DNA of 64,000 nucleotides from Alviniconcha marisindica (taxonomy: Eukaryota; Mollusca; Gastropoda; Provannidae). Every line of letters begins with the position of its first letter. Positions within the stretch are counted from its first letter, which is position 1. Shown one piece after another: positions 1 through 12,058 of the stretch. The position numbers and the translations under genes are program-made. The stretch is taken from contig JABMCL010001056.1 in NCBI GenBank assembly GCA_018857735.1, forward strand, positions 1,013,501 to 1,077,500, in the 5' to 3' direction. The notes beneath the pieces are model-generated. The model was not told the origin of the DNA, did not search any database, and worked only from the letters and a program-made list of their open reading frames with translations.

Positions 1-226
1 AGACAATCCCTTGGCATTCTCGGCGCTTTTCCTCTGCTACGGCTCGCACACAGCATCGGGACATGTTGAGGAAGAATGTGGCGTTGGCACGAACTTTGAG
101 CGCGGATTCAATGCCACGGAGGACGTCATTGGTTTTGAGAATGAGGAGCAGCTGCCTGGGGACGCGATTGAGGATGTCACTGATTTCTATCAGGTAGTTG
201 CTCACATTGATCTTTATCTCTGTACC
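1..226 (-). CDS. ADCK1: ADCK1 coding exon 9, partial
   Basis: 75 codons plus one base, GTEIKINVSNYLIEISDILN RVPRQ, then LLILKTNDVLRGIESALKVR and FLNMSRCCVRAVAE, the conserved C-terminal ADCK1 motifs. It is open to the window edge, so the stop codon is outside. Confidence 0.94.
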
Positions 227-972
227 CTGAAAAACGAAAGCAGAACATCAATCTGTTAATGTCTGTTAGGGAACATTGCGGCAGGCAACATGGCCTTGCT
301 GACTGATACAAATGCTCCGCTTGACTGTCTCCCTTTTACACTGGTGTGGTGGAAAACAAGAAAATTTAGCTGACCCAGATGGCATCTGATTTATCTTCAT
401 GTGTCATCAGAAAGAATTATGTCTGCATATGATCATTCTAGGTCACACAGCACAAGGTTTTAACTGGCCATTGTGCACTCATACACACATGCAAAAAAGA
501 GGTCATCACCACATTTCATTCCCAAACATCATGCATAGTAAAGGTAGTCTTATTGCTGGGCATATTTTTGGTCTATCTTCCAAATCAGTCCTCTTAGGCG
601 CTCTTCCCAACATGAAATTATACCTCCAACTGAATAACAAATGGATTTTAAAATGTCCTTTCTCCTGTTCTTTATTGACTGGTTGGGACATCAGCCCACT
701 GGAATGTTGGGGTGCTTTCCCTCAGCAAAGCCGGATGTTACAGTTATGCTACACAACCTACTGCTCAGTTCCCACCTTTGATTTTTTTAAAAGGATTCCT
801 AGGGAAACTTGTCAGAACAGTGTTACACAACTATCAGATCATTATTCACGAACACTCTGTAGCATACAAAGTATTGATTCTCTTTTGGGGATGGGTTGGG
901 GTCTAACCAACTGACTAGACACTGATTCCATCAACATGAGATGAACTGAGGGAACGAAAGGGTCTGGCAGTG

Positions 973-1035
<63 letters not shown>

Positions 1036-4000
1036 TGAGAAGGTTACTGCCCAGACTCAGGTTTGAACCCCCAACTACTCTTTTCCTGAGTTTGCTGTCT
1101 TAAACACTTTGGCCCAAACCACTTCAAACCTTGCAACTAATACAAAAAACAAAAGCACACCCACCTCAGCCTCAGAAAATTCATATTTGCCGATGCCGGC
1201 TTGCAGAGCTTTCCAGGATCGAGCTGACAGCATGCAGGCGAAGAGACCAAACACGTGACCAACATTCATGGCATCAGCATGACGCTTCATCCCCTCCACA
1301 TCAGCATTGATCATCGCCAGCCACATCTTGCTGTACTGCACTCGGAAATCATCTGTCAAAGTCTGGTAAAAAGATGAGAACGGACAAAATCTTTAGAGGC
1401 TGTGACCCAAATCAAACATAACAAGGCAGTTTCTCCTGCACAACATGGAACCTACCATTGGAATCAGACACTGAAATAATTGTTAGAATTTATGAGGACA
1501 TTCCTAAGTTCCAGATCACCATGAAATCGTGCTTAATGGAGACTGTAATATGACTGGGCAGCTGTAGACCATCAGGAGTGTGGCCATGAAGGCTGAAACC
1601 TGGGCAGGGGTGACCAGTACTGCAGCATATGTCATAAAGACCATGATCCAACAGCACCAGCTGTGTGCCACAAGAAGTCAAGAGCATTCATACCAAGGTG
1701 GCGGTCACCAGCGGCAACATACAACCCTTAAGCTATATGCCATGAGGAGTGTTGTTCAGAAGGACGAAACCTGGGTGGATACATGTGAAACATATTTCCC
1801 AGAGACCATAATCCAGCAGCACCAGCTGTGTGCCATGTGAAGTGAGGTTGAGAAGGATGTTACCAAGGTGGATGTCAACATAACAACATACCTGAGAGAA
1901 AACCAGACTCCAGCAGCATCCAAACACGAAAAAGGTTCAAAAGAATGCTATCACATAAGTGTCTTAGCTCTCCATCTCATTTTTCATTGTTTTTCATTGT
2001 TAAACTGTTGCTTAAGTGTCATTTTGTATCTTGATAAAGAGGATTACCATGAAAATTTGCATGTTGTGTTTTGTCTGAATAAACAGCGCTCTTTTGAACC
2101 TTTTGTGTTTGGATCTTGTTTTAGAATGCTAGCAGTCAGTGAGTCACTCTTGTTTTAGATTTTTTACATTCCAACACCACTAACTGTGTGCCACAAGAGA
2201 TGATGCTGATCAGGATGCTACAGAGTATACCTGATGGAGACCGTGATCCAGCAGCACCAGTTCAGTGCCATGAGAGGTGCGGTTGACAAGGACATTGCCA
2301 GGGTGGAGGTTACCGTAACAACATACCTGAGAGAAAAACAGACTTCAACAGCACTAACTGTGTGCCACTAGAGATGCTGCTGATCAGGATGCTACAGAGT
2401 ATACCTGATAGAGACCATGATCCAGCAGAACCAGTTCAGTGCCACGAGAGGTGCGGTTGACAAGGACGTTGCCAGGGTGGGGGTCACAATGCACGTAACC
2501 TTGCACAAAGATCATCTCACTGTACAGTTCCCCCAGCTTCCTGGACACCTGCACAGACACATTCAGTTTACATTCACTCCTTGTGCTGACTGGCTGTTTG
2601 TGAGTCTGCTAAATTACTGCAGATATACTCCAAAAAGGACACATATAAACATATTTCCTTTTGGCTCTGTCGTATGGCTGTGGTTCTGTCATATGGCTAG
2701 GGCTCTGTCATATTGCCAGGGCTCTGTCACATTGCCAGGGCTCTGTCATATTGCTAGGACTCTGTCATGTCGTTATGAGTACCAGCGAAACCTCTGATGT
2801 AATACCCTGATAAGAGACCACCCTGATGAGAGACCACCCTGGTGAGAGACCATCTTGATGAAAGACCACCCTAATGAGAGACCACCCTGATGAGATCACC
2901 CTGAAGAGAGACCAGCCTGATGAAAGACCACCCTAATGAGAGAAGATCCTCATGAAAGACCACCCTGAAGAGACCATCCTGATGAAAGACCACCCTGATG
3001 AGAGACCACCATGACAAGAGACCACCCTGATGAGAGACCATCCTGATGAGAGACCACCATGATGAAAGACCACCCTGATGACACACCGCCCTGATGAGAG
3101 ACCACCTTGATGACACACCACCCTGATGAGAGACCACCTTGATGAAAGACCACCCTGATGAGAGACCACCTTGATGAAAGACCACCCTGATGACAGACCA
3201 CCCTGATGAAAGACCACACTGATGGGAGACCACCCCTCTTTTCATGTCAAGCTATATTAAGGAGTAAGACTGTTTGCATTGCTCATACAAGTTTACTGCT
3301 CACAAACAGAATGCACTTCTGGCGCACAAAAGTCTGAAGCTCAGGACCACACATGTTCATCAGCTAAACACATAAACAATGGAAGTTGGACTGACAGACC
3401 TCGTTGACAGAGATGCCATGTTGCTGCATGTATGCCAAGTCATCCACCTTGCCCCCCTCACAGAACTCCATTGTCAGCACCCGGGGTGATGTCAAATCCC
3501 AGTAGATTTGGGGTACCTAGAGACAAACACAGTGGTGATTGAGAAGAAGATGCAAACATACCGAACAAATAAAAGCAAGAAATCCCACACACTTTCTTTC
3601 TACAATTTATTTTCAACCCCTGTCTTCAGTGTAGGACCAACATCGCTTTTCTATATGTTAGAAATATATGATTTCATCACAACTTAAAACTTTGGTTGGC
3701 TGCAAAGCTATACATTTATAACTATCAAGTTGTTTTTCCCCTTGTGTGTGCGTGTGCGTGCGTGCATGCATGCATGTGTGTGTGTGCGTGCGTGCGTTTG
3801 TGTGCAGAGGGGAGGGGAGGAGGGGGAGATATTGTTACATTTGTTCATACATTGTTCATTGTTCAATGGAAGCACTCTGTACTTTCATAGAGTAGGCCTC
3901 CAGAAATCTTCTGTTATCATTATCATTAAACCTCAGTCCAGAATCTATGAGGCCCAAAAATCCTGCCCACATACCCAGACTTTTAATAAATGCAAATGAA

Positions 4001-5323
4001 AGCTAAACTCCTGGAAGATATGACATTAGGGTGCACTAAAACTTAAGCAAATTTCTCAACCTGGGCCAGTTATCAATTTACAAAACTGCTGCACAAATCT
4101 CTCTCTCTGTGTCATAGTCCTTGCCTTCAAATTAGTCTTTACCCGCGATTTTGTGTGCGTGTGTTTTTGCCATGTTTTGTATGAAGATGTTTCTTAATTT
4201 TCGTATGTTTTGTACACTTGTATACTATTGATTTGTATAATTATGGGTATTTGTGCACTGTATGTTTTTCTTTAACTTGTAAAGCGCTTTGAGATTTCGA
4301 AAGTGCTCTATAAGTTCCCTATTATTATTATAATTACAATAATATACTACAAATATTTAAAGTACAACCCCCAAAACAAACACAACTATAATAAGATCAG
4401 AGAACATAAAGTTAAACAACCTGTGGTCAGAAAAGGAACAGTTCACACCAATTTTTTTGTAGGATGAAATAATTCTATGCCTGTGAGGAGGTGGAGCAAA
4501 ATGAGTGGTGGGAAAAAAAGGGACCACTACCTGATGGATAAAGAGCAGAAATGTGGGAAGCATTCTGTGATTTAACAGTGTACCAACTTGCCATAATCAT
4601 CGGTTTGGGAATCTTGTCATCATTTTGACCATGCTAACAATATTTTCAAATCAGCAGCTGTTAGCCTTCCCATTTGTCATCACTACTGCAGTTGGTTACA
4701 TCATAGTGACTCCCAGTTCCCCTTTATGGGAATGTGAAAACAAGCATGTGTCCGCTTAACAATGTCCTGAGGTGACCCTGTGCAGTTGACAGGATGATAA
4801 AATCCAGTTAATAACTAACTAACTAATGCTTAACAAACCTTGAGAAAATGGAAGTGATGCAGCTGCCTGGCAATTCTCTCACAGTTCTGCCCCTCGTTGA
4901 CAAAGTCCAGCTCAATGGGGAGATTTTTTTTGGTCTCTTCTGCAAGCCATGCATACTGGAAGCCTGGGAACAGCCAGGCAATGCCGTGCACCAGCAGCTG
5001 AAAGTTAAATTGACAAAGAGGTACTGTAGCACTTTGACAACCAGAAACGACATGCCTTGCCTGTGACATGCACATAACATATCAGTTGACAGCCAAAAGC
5101 GATAATGACAGCAACACTGTGAAGTACCTAGAAGTAGAACACATGCAAACTACACAGCCTGCAAATGGCATAGGTGAACAGGTTTCCTTGAGTAAATGGA
5201 TTTTCAAAAAAATAAAGAAAACACAAAGAAACTAACCAAGCAAAAGTCTAAAACAAATCAAGACATGCCATAATATGATATAAAAATGAAACACACACAC
5301 ACAAAAAATTACAACAACAACAT

Positions 5324-5362
<39 letters not shown>

Positions 5363-8300
5363 GTGCACCCACTGAAAAATAACCTTATTTTTCAGCTTAA
5401 AAACAACAAACAAAACAACATAAAAACATTCCTGCACAGAGTGACGACACAACATTACCTCCATAGTCTTGATGTCAATATAGGAGTGAGCCTTCACTCT
5501 TGGGTGCTGAACCTTAACAGCGACAACAGAGCCATCCTTCAGCGTTGCCTTGTGCACCTGAGCCAAGGATGCAGCTCCCAGTGGCTCAGCTTCGAATGAC
5601 ACAAAGATGTCATCCACCTGTAACACATTCTACAGCAGTGAAAATGTAATTTTAAGCACTTGTATTAGTTGTAATGGGCTGGTGTGTACATGCCCTGTGA
5701 TGCTGCCTTCAGCCACTTCATGACAGTAATGACTGGCAGTGGCAGACCTTGTGGTAAACCAAAAGCAGAATGCATTGATTATTGTGATGGTGATTGTTTT
5801 CTTTGCTGTCATCAGTTTGGTGGATTCGTAGCAGGCATGGCAACCTGCTCAGAACTTGAGCACTGTCAGGTCTACCGGTCAGACTTCAAGTGAAGGCAGA
5901 TCCAACGTACATGACAGCTAAGCTAGAAAGCAACAGAGAATGTGCGTCTGTTCCCTGTGTTACAAGAACTTTACACCTAGCCTGTAACCCCCCACACCCT
6001 GAATGAAATAAAGAAGTACTTGATGTTGGCATTGATGCAGCATAAAACTAATTTCCCCTCTTTAGTTTGAATGGAATAAAGAAGTACTGTTGGTGCAACA
6101 TAAACTAATACCTCTAAAATAAAGCCACCACTACTAACAACAGGTGGGGGGGGGGGGGGGGGGGGCAAGAGCATGAAACTTTAGCTGGCAAACACATAAA
6201 ACCATAAAACAACATGGAAAAGCTTATTTTAATTACAATTTCATTTTAATAGGGTATGCCTTCAGGGTAAGTATGTCTTAGGTTTTCACATTAAAATAAA
6301 AATATCTGAATGTTGATGAGCTGTTACTTCCACATAAATCATCTTGTCCTTATATATTTAAGTTCAGAGGTATTGTGTACACAATAATCATAACATTACA
6401 TGACAATGTCATGACATGTCATGTTATTATGGGGATTTAAAAAAAAAATCCTTTTGTTTTCTCATCCAAAAAGCAAAATAAATGCACTTGATCATGGAAA
6501 CACCAAGGGCTTTAGATAGTTAAAAAACGATCTTTTCAGAATCTTGACTTTATTTCTGCTAAGTGTAAGGACCACCTTTTCAAATATGGAGCAAATGTGG
6601 CACAGAACAACTGATTTCACTGATTTCTGACAAGAATGTGAGGTTGAAAATTAATGAACAAAAAACATCATCAATAATGTATACCATCAGCATCAGCTCA
6701 CCTGTTGACCCAGATCCTCCTCGATGACTTTGTACAGTTCTTCAAGAGCTGACTGTGGGGCCTGGTTGTGGAAGACCTTCATGGTCTGGACATACTCCTT
6801 GGGCAGCAGGTACTCCAGAGAGCCAATGTGCTGACCCACCTTGATGAAAGCCCCGCCGTTCCTACTGCACATCTCTCGCAACCGCTCTGCTGAACGTTGG
6901 TGAACCTGAAGACACGTTTGTGTTAAAATTTTGTTCATACCAAACTTATCAAGCATAAATGAAAACAACTAGTAACACCACACTGTGTTCAAAATTTTCA
7001 GTTTTCTTGTAACCTTTCTGAATGAACTGAGACTGAAGAATGCTGAGCATCACAAACACATACGTAATACCAAACATAGTTACACCAAGATTTTGTTTTC
7101 TTTCTTGATTTACATGTATATATCTCTGTCTCCATATGAAAATATATATCCATGAATATTGCACTTAATTTGTCATGTATTGCACACACATTATAAATAA
7201 TCTACTAGTTTCCAAATCTCTTGGAAAGAAAGCAAGAGCACTGGGTAGTCTCTCCTTACCTGTGATTTGATTTCCTCATAGTCTGGTGAATCAGCTGCTA
7301 ATACCCCAAGTGTCAGCTTGTAGTCAGCAGCTATGCATGAGGCCTGCAAATCCAAAAGCCAAACAATTAAACAGGAACCAAACTGAACATGCAAGCTGGC
7401 CTGAAAAAAGTAGAAAATGTGCAAATATTTTCATCTGCATACTTCACTTGGTTGTGCTATGTTCATAGGAGAGAAGTGTGTTTTTTTGCGTCAAATTTGA
7501 GCTCCCAAGGATGCAGCCATGTTGGCTCAGTCTTCATAAATGAAGAGCAGAAAAAGACTGGTTTGTGACATATTTGCCACTTTTGCCACATATACCTGTC
7601 CTCACTTATGATGTCACTGACAGAGACTGGTGGGGACAAGTGGCGGCAATCGTTGCTGTGTTTTCATGACTTTCAAATATCAATTTTTAACAAACAGGAT
7701 GAAGAATACACTGAGAAACTAAAGTGTGTCTGTTTAAAAAAAAAAAAATCCCATTGAGAGAACCCATGTTGTGTTTCTTTGCTTCATTTTCTCTTTAAAG
7801 CAAAATGATTCAGTGGAACCCCTCTTGACAGACCACTCTTGTGAGATCTCAACACTGTTTAAGACTTAACAATACTACTTATTACAAACATTATCCAAAC
7901 GCATAAAAGGTCAAAAGGAACAATAATTTAATGTGTTTTTTATTGTCATATGACAAAAAACATGAGTCATATGACAATAAAAAAATGAGATTTTTTTTGA
8001 TGTAAGCCCCTTTTTCAAGTGAATAAACAACAAATAAACAACAGTTAAATGGTGAAAAATGAAAATGTTCTGATCCGGTTTCAGTTGTGGTCTGTTCAAT
8101 GTCTTGAGTGTTTGGAAGCTTCTTGCAGTCATAATGTTTCTGATTCGTTTAAATTATATATATATATATATACACTACTGACATTGCATATTTGTAGATA
8201 TATATGTTAACTGCTCATATATATATGTCAGTGGAAATGAACCTCTAACAAAAGACATGCACCAGCCCCCTTTTTTTCATTTGGAATAAATAGCTTGTCA

Positions 8301-8698
8301 AAATGTCACTGCATCCAACTGATAGAGTGGATCAAAAGATTATGGACTTTGCTTTTAACATGGGCCACAATGTGAAACATAATCTCCTGTTTTTATTTTT
8401 ATCTCCTGTTCATCCTGATATAACCATCTTGGCTGACTGGGTGTTAAAAAAACCCCATTACCTATCTATGTGTCCATTCATCTTTTGGAAAAGGCAAATC
8501 ATCTTTTTCTTTTCTTTTCTTTTTTTCTTTTTCTTTTTCTGCCTGGCACGTCATTGCAGAGTGTGCATTTAAACAGAATGCATATGACTGCGACAATGAG
8601 TATTTCGCCCACTGTATCATACATCTTCAGATGACACAAATAAATGCTCTTGAACTTTATCAGGGATGGTTCTTTATCAGGGAATACTTTGAGTGTAC

Positions 8699-8742
<44 letters not shown>

Positions 8743-9144
8743 GTATCACTCCTGGTCAGACACTCAGAAACTTTGTAATGACACGCATTGATAAGTGATT
8801 AACTACTATGACAGATTGCATCAGAAATACAATTATCCGCTTCAGCGGGGGGGGGGGGGGGGTTCTGTGGTGTTTATATGATCAAAGTAATTTGACTTTT
8901 GACACAGGTCACAGTCATAAAAGTCCACATAAAAGTGCAACAAAAGAGGGTCTCAACTTGACAAGCTCCAAGTCATTGTTTGAAGAGGATCACTGCAAAA
9001 CAATTTACTCACTGCATACTCCTGCTGCATAAGAATGCAACTTAGTTTTCATCTGCATTTGACAGTGTTGAGATCTCTGTTGTAGAATATATCACATTAC
9101 ATTATATATATATGCTCTCTGTGGGCTGGGCAGGAGTCACAGAA

Positions 9145-9178
<34 letters not shown>

Positions 9179-9228
9179 CACACTACAATATATTTATATG
9201 CTCTCTGTTGGCTGGGCAGGAGTCATGG

Positions 9229-9286
<58 letters not shown>

Positions 9287-10302
9287 ATCACACTACAATA
9301 TATGCTTCTTTGGGCTGGGCAGGAGTCACAGAATAAATATTTCTCTCTGTGGGCTGGACAGGAGTCATAATGTAGATCAGATGGATTTTCTAAAAATGCC
9401 ACATACAATATACGAAAACATCAGATGTATGCAGCTTCCACATAGGCTTTTTCATGGAACCTTCCACAGTTAGCTTTGAAAGCTCCAGGTGTCAGAAGAG
9501 GATACTTGAAGTGCATAACTGTCAACCCATACAGTTTACCAGTATAAAATACATTTTTTTCATTATTTTGGGGGGATATGGCCAAACTGGAAAATGGATA
9601 CAGGAAAACATAATTTTCATGAGATTTTGTTGTTGTTTTAAACTGAGCAAAAAGACTGAAAAGCTGTTGAACGAGCAGCCAACACACGCCATCGCCAAAT
9701 GCACTCTGACTGGCCTAGTGGGATAGGTTAAAAAATCTTGTTGGAAGTGAGATTTGAAGTCATGCATGGGTATTTAGCACAACATTGCTTCTTCCTTCCA
9801 CTGCCACACATGCTGGTTGTAATTCAAAATGCCACTGCTACCAGTCAAAAAACAAAAGACCTCAGCCTGCATAAGGGAAATACAGGTTCACAGACTCTGG
9901 ACTAAGGTCTACTCCCAAAAGGGGTTGACACCTATGGAAGTGGCAGGCTGCTCCACAGTCTGACAGCTGAGGGGAAAAATCAGGTGGGTGGGTGTTCCAG
10001 ACTGGGCGATAAAGATAGTTTTTGGTTGGTTATAATATCTATAGCAGGTGTTATCCTTGAACTAGTCAGTGACTGCTTGTTTGAATATTCGGAAGTCAGA
10101 GAGGTTACTACGAGAACCATTAAAACAACAACTGAAGAGGACATTAATGATATTAATTACTTACAGCCCAGGCAGCTCGGCCAAATCTGACAACCCCCAC
10201 AGTGGACACTTTCCACTCATTGTTCTTCAACAGCAAAGCTGTCCCCACAACAGTGGAACCAATCACAGCAAGCTTCAGGCTGCGCCACAACTGCCGTGAC
10301 AT
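1..10302 (-). CDS. ADCK1: ADCK1, aarF-domain atypical kinase (spliced, C-terminus cut by window edge)
   Basis: Mitochondrial UbiB/COQ8-superfamily protein kinase-like protein. In animals ADCK1 is linked to mitochondrial shape and lipid or cristae homeostasis (family knowledge). Nine coding exons, all joined in phase 0 with GT-AG borders: 10302-10165, 7343-7260, 6905-6702, 5617-5459, 4997-4839, 3516-3400, 2548-2405, 1362-1165 and 226-1. They give 475 residues plus one base; human ADCK1 has about 525, so roughly 50 C-terminal residues lie beyond the window. Family motifs occur in order: the KxGQ motif (FIKVGQHIGS), the Ala-rich loop (PLGAASLAQVHKA), the ATP-site lysine (VAVKVQHP), IELDFVNEGQN, the catalytic loop HCDPHPGNVL and the DFG-equivalent LLDHGLYQ. 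No key residue is missing. The N-terminus is hydrophobic and basic, which suits mitochondrial targeting. The gene is divergent from SNW1. Confidence 0.96.
971..1032. repeat. (TG)n microsatellite
   Basis: Nearly pure TG run in the last ADCK1 intron seen in the window. The rest of this intron (227-1164) shows no gene. Confidence 0.97.
1165..1362 (-). CDS. ADCK1: ADCK1 coding exon 8
   Basis: 66 codons, TLTDDFRVQYSKMWLAMINA ... FGLFACMLSARSWKALQAGI, a clear ADCK1 C-lobe match. Phase 0 on both sides. Confidence 0.95.
1500..2326 (-). repeat. Tandem degenerate copies of ADCK1 coding exon 7 in the next intron
   Basis: About five partial copies of the exon follow it. At 2326-2231: a TCTCAG acceptor, 32 open codons including HPGNVLVNRTSHGTELVLLD and HGLHQ, and the same CAG|GTATAC donor. 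At 1891-1796: HLGNILLNLTSHGTQLVLLD and YGLWE, with an acceptor but the donor lost. At about 1795-1733: HPGFVLLNNTPHGI. At about 1715-1640: TSCGTQLVLLDHGLYD, frame broken upstream. At about 1620-1560: a HPCPGFSLHGHTPDGLQL remnant. Smaller GTQL fragments lie near 2180 and 2360, part of a local 174-base duplication (about 2173-2346 versus 2347-2520). Confidence 0.88.
1963..2160 (+). repeat. Interspersed repeat R1, copy 1
   Basis: About 200 bases with GATAAAG..GATTACC and a 3' end reading GAACCTTTTGTGTTTGGATC then TTGTTTTAGAATGCTAGCAG. The same order recurs at 13095-13292 and, reversed, at about 7880-8140 and 26055-26225. Confidence 0.85.
2405..2548 (-). CDS. ADCK1: ADCK1 coding exon 7 (catalytic loop); exon 8 counting the UTR exon
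   Basis: 48 codons, VSRKLGELYSEMIFVQGYVH, then CDPHPGNVLVNRTSRGTELV and LLDHGLYQ. This is the catalytic-loop and metal-binding exon. Degraded copies of its 3' half fill the next intron down to about 1500. Confidence 0.96.
2662..2780. repeat. 19-base tandem repeat
   Basis: About six copies of a GGCTCTGTCATATTGCCA-type unit in ADCK1 intron sequence, each slightly different. Confidence 0.85.
2806..3236. repeat. 15-16 base minisatellite, AGACCACCCTGATGAG
   Basis: Roughly 27 copies of GAGACCACCCTGATGA variants. They are open in several minus-strand frames because the repeat lacks stops, so those frames are not genes. Single diverged units also appear near 7820, 27345 and 30520. Confidence 0.93.
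3400..3516 (-). CDS. ADCK1: ADCK1 coding exon 6
   Basis: 39 codons, VPQIYWDLTSPRVLTMEFCE, then GGKVDDLAYMQQHGISVNE, matching the hinge and MEF-GG region of ADCK1. Acceptor CTAG; donor GTCTGT. Confidence 0.93.
3517..4838. other. ADCK1 intron with repeat tails
   Basis: No exon seen. A G-rich TGCG/TG stretch is at about 3745-3830. A retroelement-like tail with AAGCGCTTTGAG and a TATTATTAT end lies at 4270-4340. Short family R3 (GTCCTGAGGTGACC orientation) is at 4763-4815. Confidence 0.6.
4839..4997 (-). CDS. ADCK1: ADCK1 coding exon 5
   Basis: 53 codons, LLVHGIAWLFPGFQYAW, then AEETKKNLPIELDFVNEGQN, which includes the conserved E-LDF-NE motif of the family. Donor GTTTGT is weaker than its neighbours. 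Confidence 0.93.
5318..5361. repeat. (CA)n microsatellite
   Basis: A CA run beginning about 100 bases downstream of an ADCK1 splice donor, on the intron side. Confidence 0.95.
5459..5617 (-). CDS. ADCK1: ADCK1 coding exon 4 (Ala-rich loop, ATP lysine)
   Basis: 53 codons, VDDIFVSFEAEPLGAASLAQ onward, containing the Ala-rich loop that replaces the Gly-rich loop and VAVKVQHP with the ATP-site lysine. Ends IDIKTME before GTAATG. Confidence 0.95.
5618..6701. other. ADCK1 intron
   Basis: Low-complexity intron with a poly-G tract at about 6146-6166. No coding or RNA signal seen. Confidence 0.6.
6702..6905 (-). CDS. ADCK1: ADCK1 coding exon 3 (KxGQ motif)
   Basis: 68 codons starting VHQRSAERLREMC. 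It carries FIKVGQHIGSLEYLLPKEYV, the KxGQ nucleotide-site motif diagnostic of UbiB kinases, and ends EEDLGQQ before GTGAGC. Confidence 0.95.
7260..7343 (-). CDS. ADCK1: ADCK1 coding exon 2
   Basis: 28 codons, ASCIAADYKLTLG...YEEIKSQ, aligning with the SYDYLTSLK-type segment that precedes the kinase core of ADCK1. CAG acceptor and GTAAGG donor, phase 0. Confidence 0.88.
7490..7700 (+). repeat. Interspersed repeat R2, copy 1
   Basis: GAGCTCCCAAGGATGCAGCC then ATGTTGG ... GAAGAGCAGAAAAAGACTGG ... GACTTTCAAATATCA. The same order is found at 42155-42310, so this is a dispersed family. No coding sense seen. Confidence 0.75.
7880..8140 (-). repeat. Interspersed repeat R1, reversed copy
   Basis: Reverse orientation of R1, recognised by AGCCCCTTTTTCAAG and CAACAGTTAAATGGTGAAAA. 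It also holds a short inverted pair around TTGTCATATGACAA. Confidence 0.7.
8409..8455 (+). repeat. Short repeat R4 (CCTGATATAACC..GACTGGG)
   Basis: CATCCTGATATAACCATCTT, then GGCTGACTGGGTGTTAAA. Close matches occur at 40355-40405 and 61891-61945. It resembles the tail of a dispersed SINE. Confidence 0.7.
8705..8741. repeat. (TA)n microsatellite
   Basis: Pure TA run in the large ADCK1 intron 7344-10164, where no exon is seen. A poly-G tract is at about 8847-8862. Confidence 0.95.
9104..9372. repeat. Tandem repeat of about 90 bases interleaved with (TA)n
   Basis: Four copies of CTCTGTGGGCTGGGCAGGAG followed by TCA(C/T)(A/G)GAATA, with TA runs between them at 9150-9178 and 9233-9284. Confidence 0.9.
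10165..10302 (-). CDS. ADCK1: ADCK1 first coding exon
   Basis: 46 codons from ATG at 10302, beginning MSRQLWRSLKLAVIG, then a hydrophobic stretch and GVVRFGRAAWA before GTAAGT. The exon continues 5' as UTR to an acceptor at 10325. Context and the ADCK1-like VRxGRA motif support the start. Confidence 0.9.
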
Positions 10303-10370
10303 TTTCATTGTTCATCAGTGAATCCCTGAAACAAATCAAATGATGAAAGAAAAGGAGGTTGTGTGTATGT

Positions 10371-10640
<270 letters not shown>

Positions 10641-10865
10641 GAGGTCTACGTGAGAGACAAAGAAGCATCAATGATTATTCTGACTACTTTGTTACTTATA
10701 AGCTTTATGCAGTATCTGTATAAATTCATATCATTGACCATTAGGCTTTCTCTTGGTGAACAACTTATCTCTTTGCTCAAGCGGTGACCGACTTTGTAGA
10801 ACGCATACCATTTCTCATCTAAGATGTGTAGATGGGGGCAAATCTCATGCTAGTTTTCCTGAACA

Positions 10866-10867
<2 letters not shown>

Positions 10868-10913
<46 letters not shown>
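10868..10913. repeat. (CT)n(CA)n microsatellite
   Basis: CT run passing directly into a CA run, in the ADCK1 5' intron. Confidence 0.95.
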
Positions 10914-10914
<1 letters not shown>

Positions 10915-11115
10915 TTAATTTCCACAATCTTATGACTATCAAGACAATCAAATTTGTGAGGTTGTAACCTTATATAAGTATTATGCAAACCATTGTGAAC
11001 GTCACTGATGAGAAAATTTACCGCAATCAGTAAAACCGAAATTCGTAAACGAGAATAATATGATAAATAATAATTTAAATGACCCCATTGCTGATGTAAT
11101 CAACACACTACTAAC

Positions 11116-11170
11116 CTCCAACCTGCTGAAGTAGCGCTCCATCTGCTTTCGGCGCAGCACGTTAGATCAT
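11116..11170 (-). other. ADCK1: Probable ADCK1 5' UTR exon
   Basis: A good donor (GGAG|GTTAGT) at 11116/11115 pairs with the UTR acceptor at 10325. The upstream end is a guess. No coding sense is assigned. Confidence 0.5.
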
Positions 11171-11781
11171 GAGACGACGACTAACACTTTCTGCTCAATG
11201 ACAGCCACCAAACAACGATTTCTTACGCGATAGTCTTGACAGAATATGGAAAATCAACAGCTGACAACTCCCTGCGAGGGGATAATAATGACTATACTGA
11301 ACTGAGAAAACGAAAGTTATGCAAGCTACAAAAGCAGACGACGCTCAGCAAAAAAAAAAAAAAAAAATCTCCCTCTAAAGTATTATCACGCAGAAGCGTT
11401 TTCTATAAAATACACAATCACATTCATTACAGAGGTAGCAGTCTGGACAACATCTGCTGTTCGAACATGACTAAAATAAATATGGACGTTGAAAATTGCC
11501 ACAAAATGGCATACCCCTTCCGAACTCAGAGGACACTGGACAAGTGCTCAGAGCCTGTTGATATTAGTAGTTGCGACCTAGGGGTCAGGTTAACAGGCTA
11601 GTTGATTCATTAGGAGTAATTTCCCTTACAACAATCTACTTGTACAAACATATGGCAATGAAAGAAATATATCAGAAAATTAATAAACAGTCAATTATTA
11701 AGAGGAGAGAAATAAAGTTTGATATTATTGATTATCCTTAAGCTTGGATTTCATAAGAAATTGTGTGCACATGTGCGCATG

Positions 11782-11784
<3 letters not shown>

Positions 11785-11826
<42 letters not shown>

Positions 11827-11857
11827 ATGTGTGTGTGTGTGTGTGTGGTGTGTGTGT

Positions 11858-11924
<67 letters not shown>

Positions 11925-12058
11925 TGTGTGTGTGTGTGTGTGTGTGTGTTGAGGATGGTGTGTTGTGTGTGTTGTTTCGTTAAGTTGGATTGTTGTGTGT
12001 GTGTGTTGTTGTGTGTGTGGGTGTGGTGTGTGTGTGTGTGTGGTGTGCTGTGTGTGTT
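11785..12058. repeat. (TG)n microsatellite with interruptions
   Basis: Long TG array broken by GGTGTG and GGTTGTG variants. Frames through it are open only because of the repeat. Confidence 0.96.

Noticed and set aside
2871..3245. Long minus-strand frames rich in SSGWS and HQGG words
   Set aside because: They are translations of the 15-16 base minisatellite; open in three frames, no start context.
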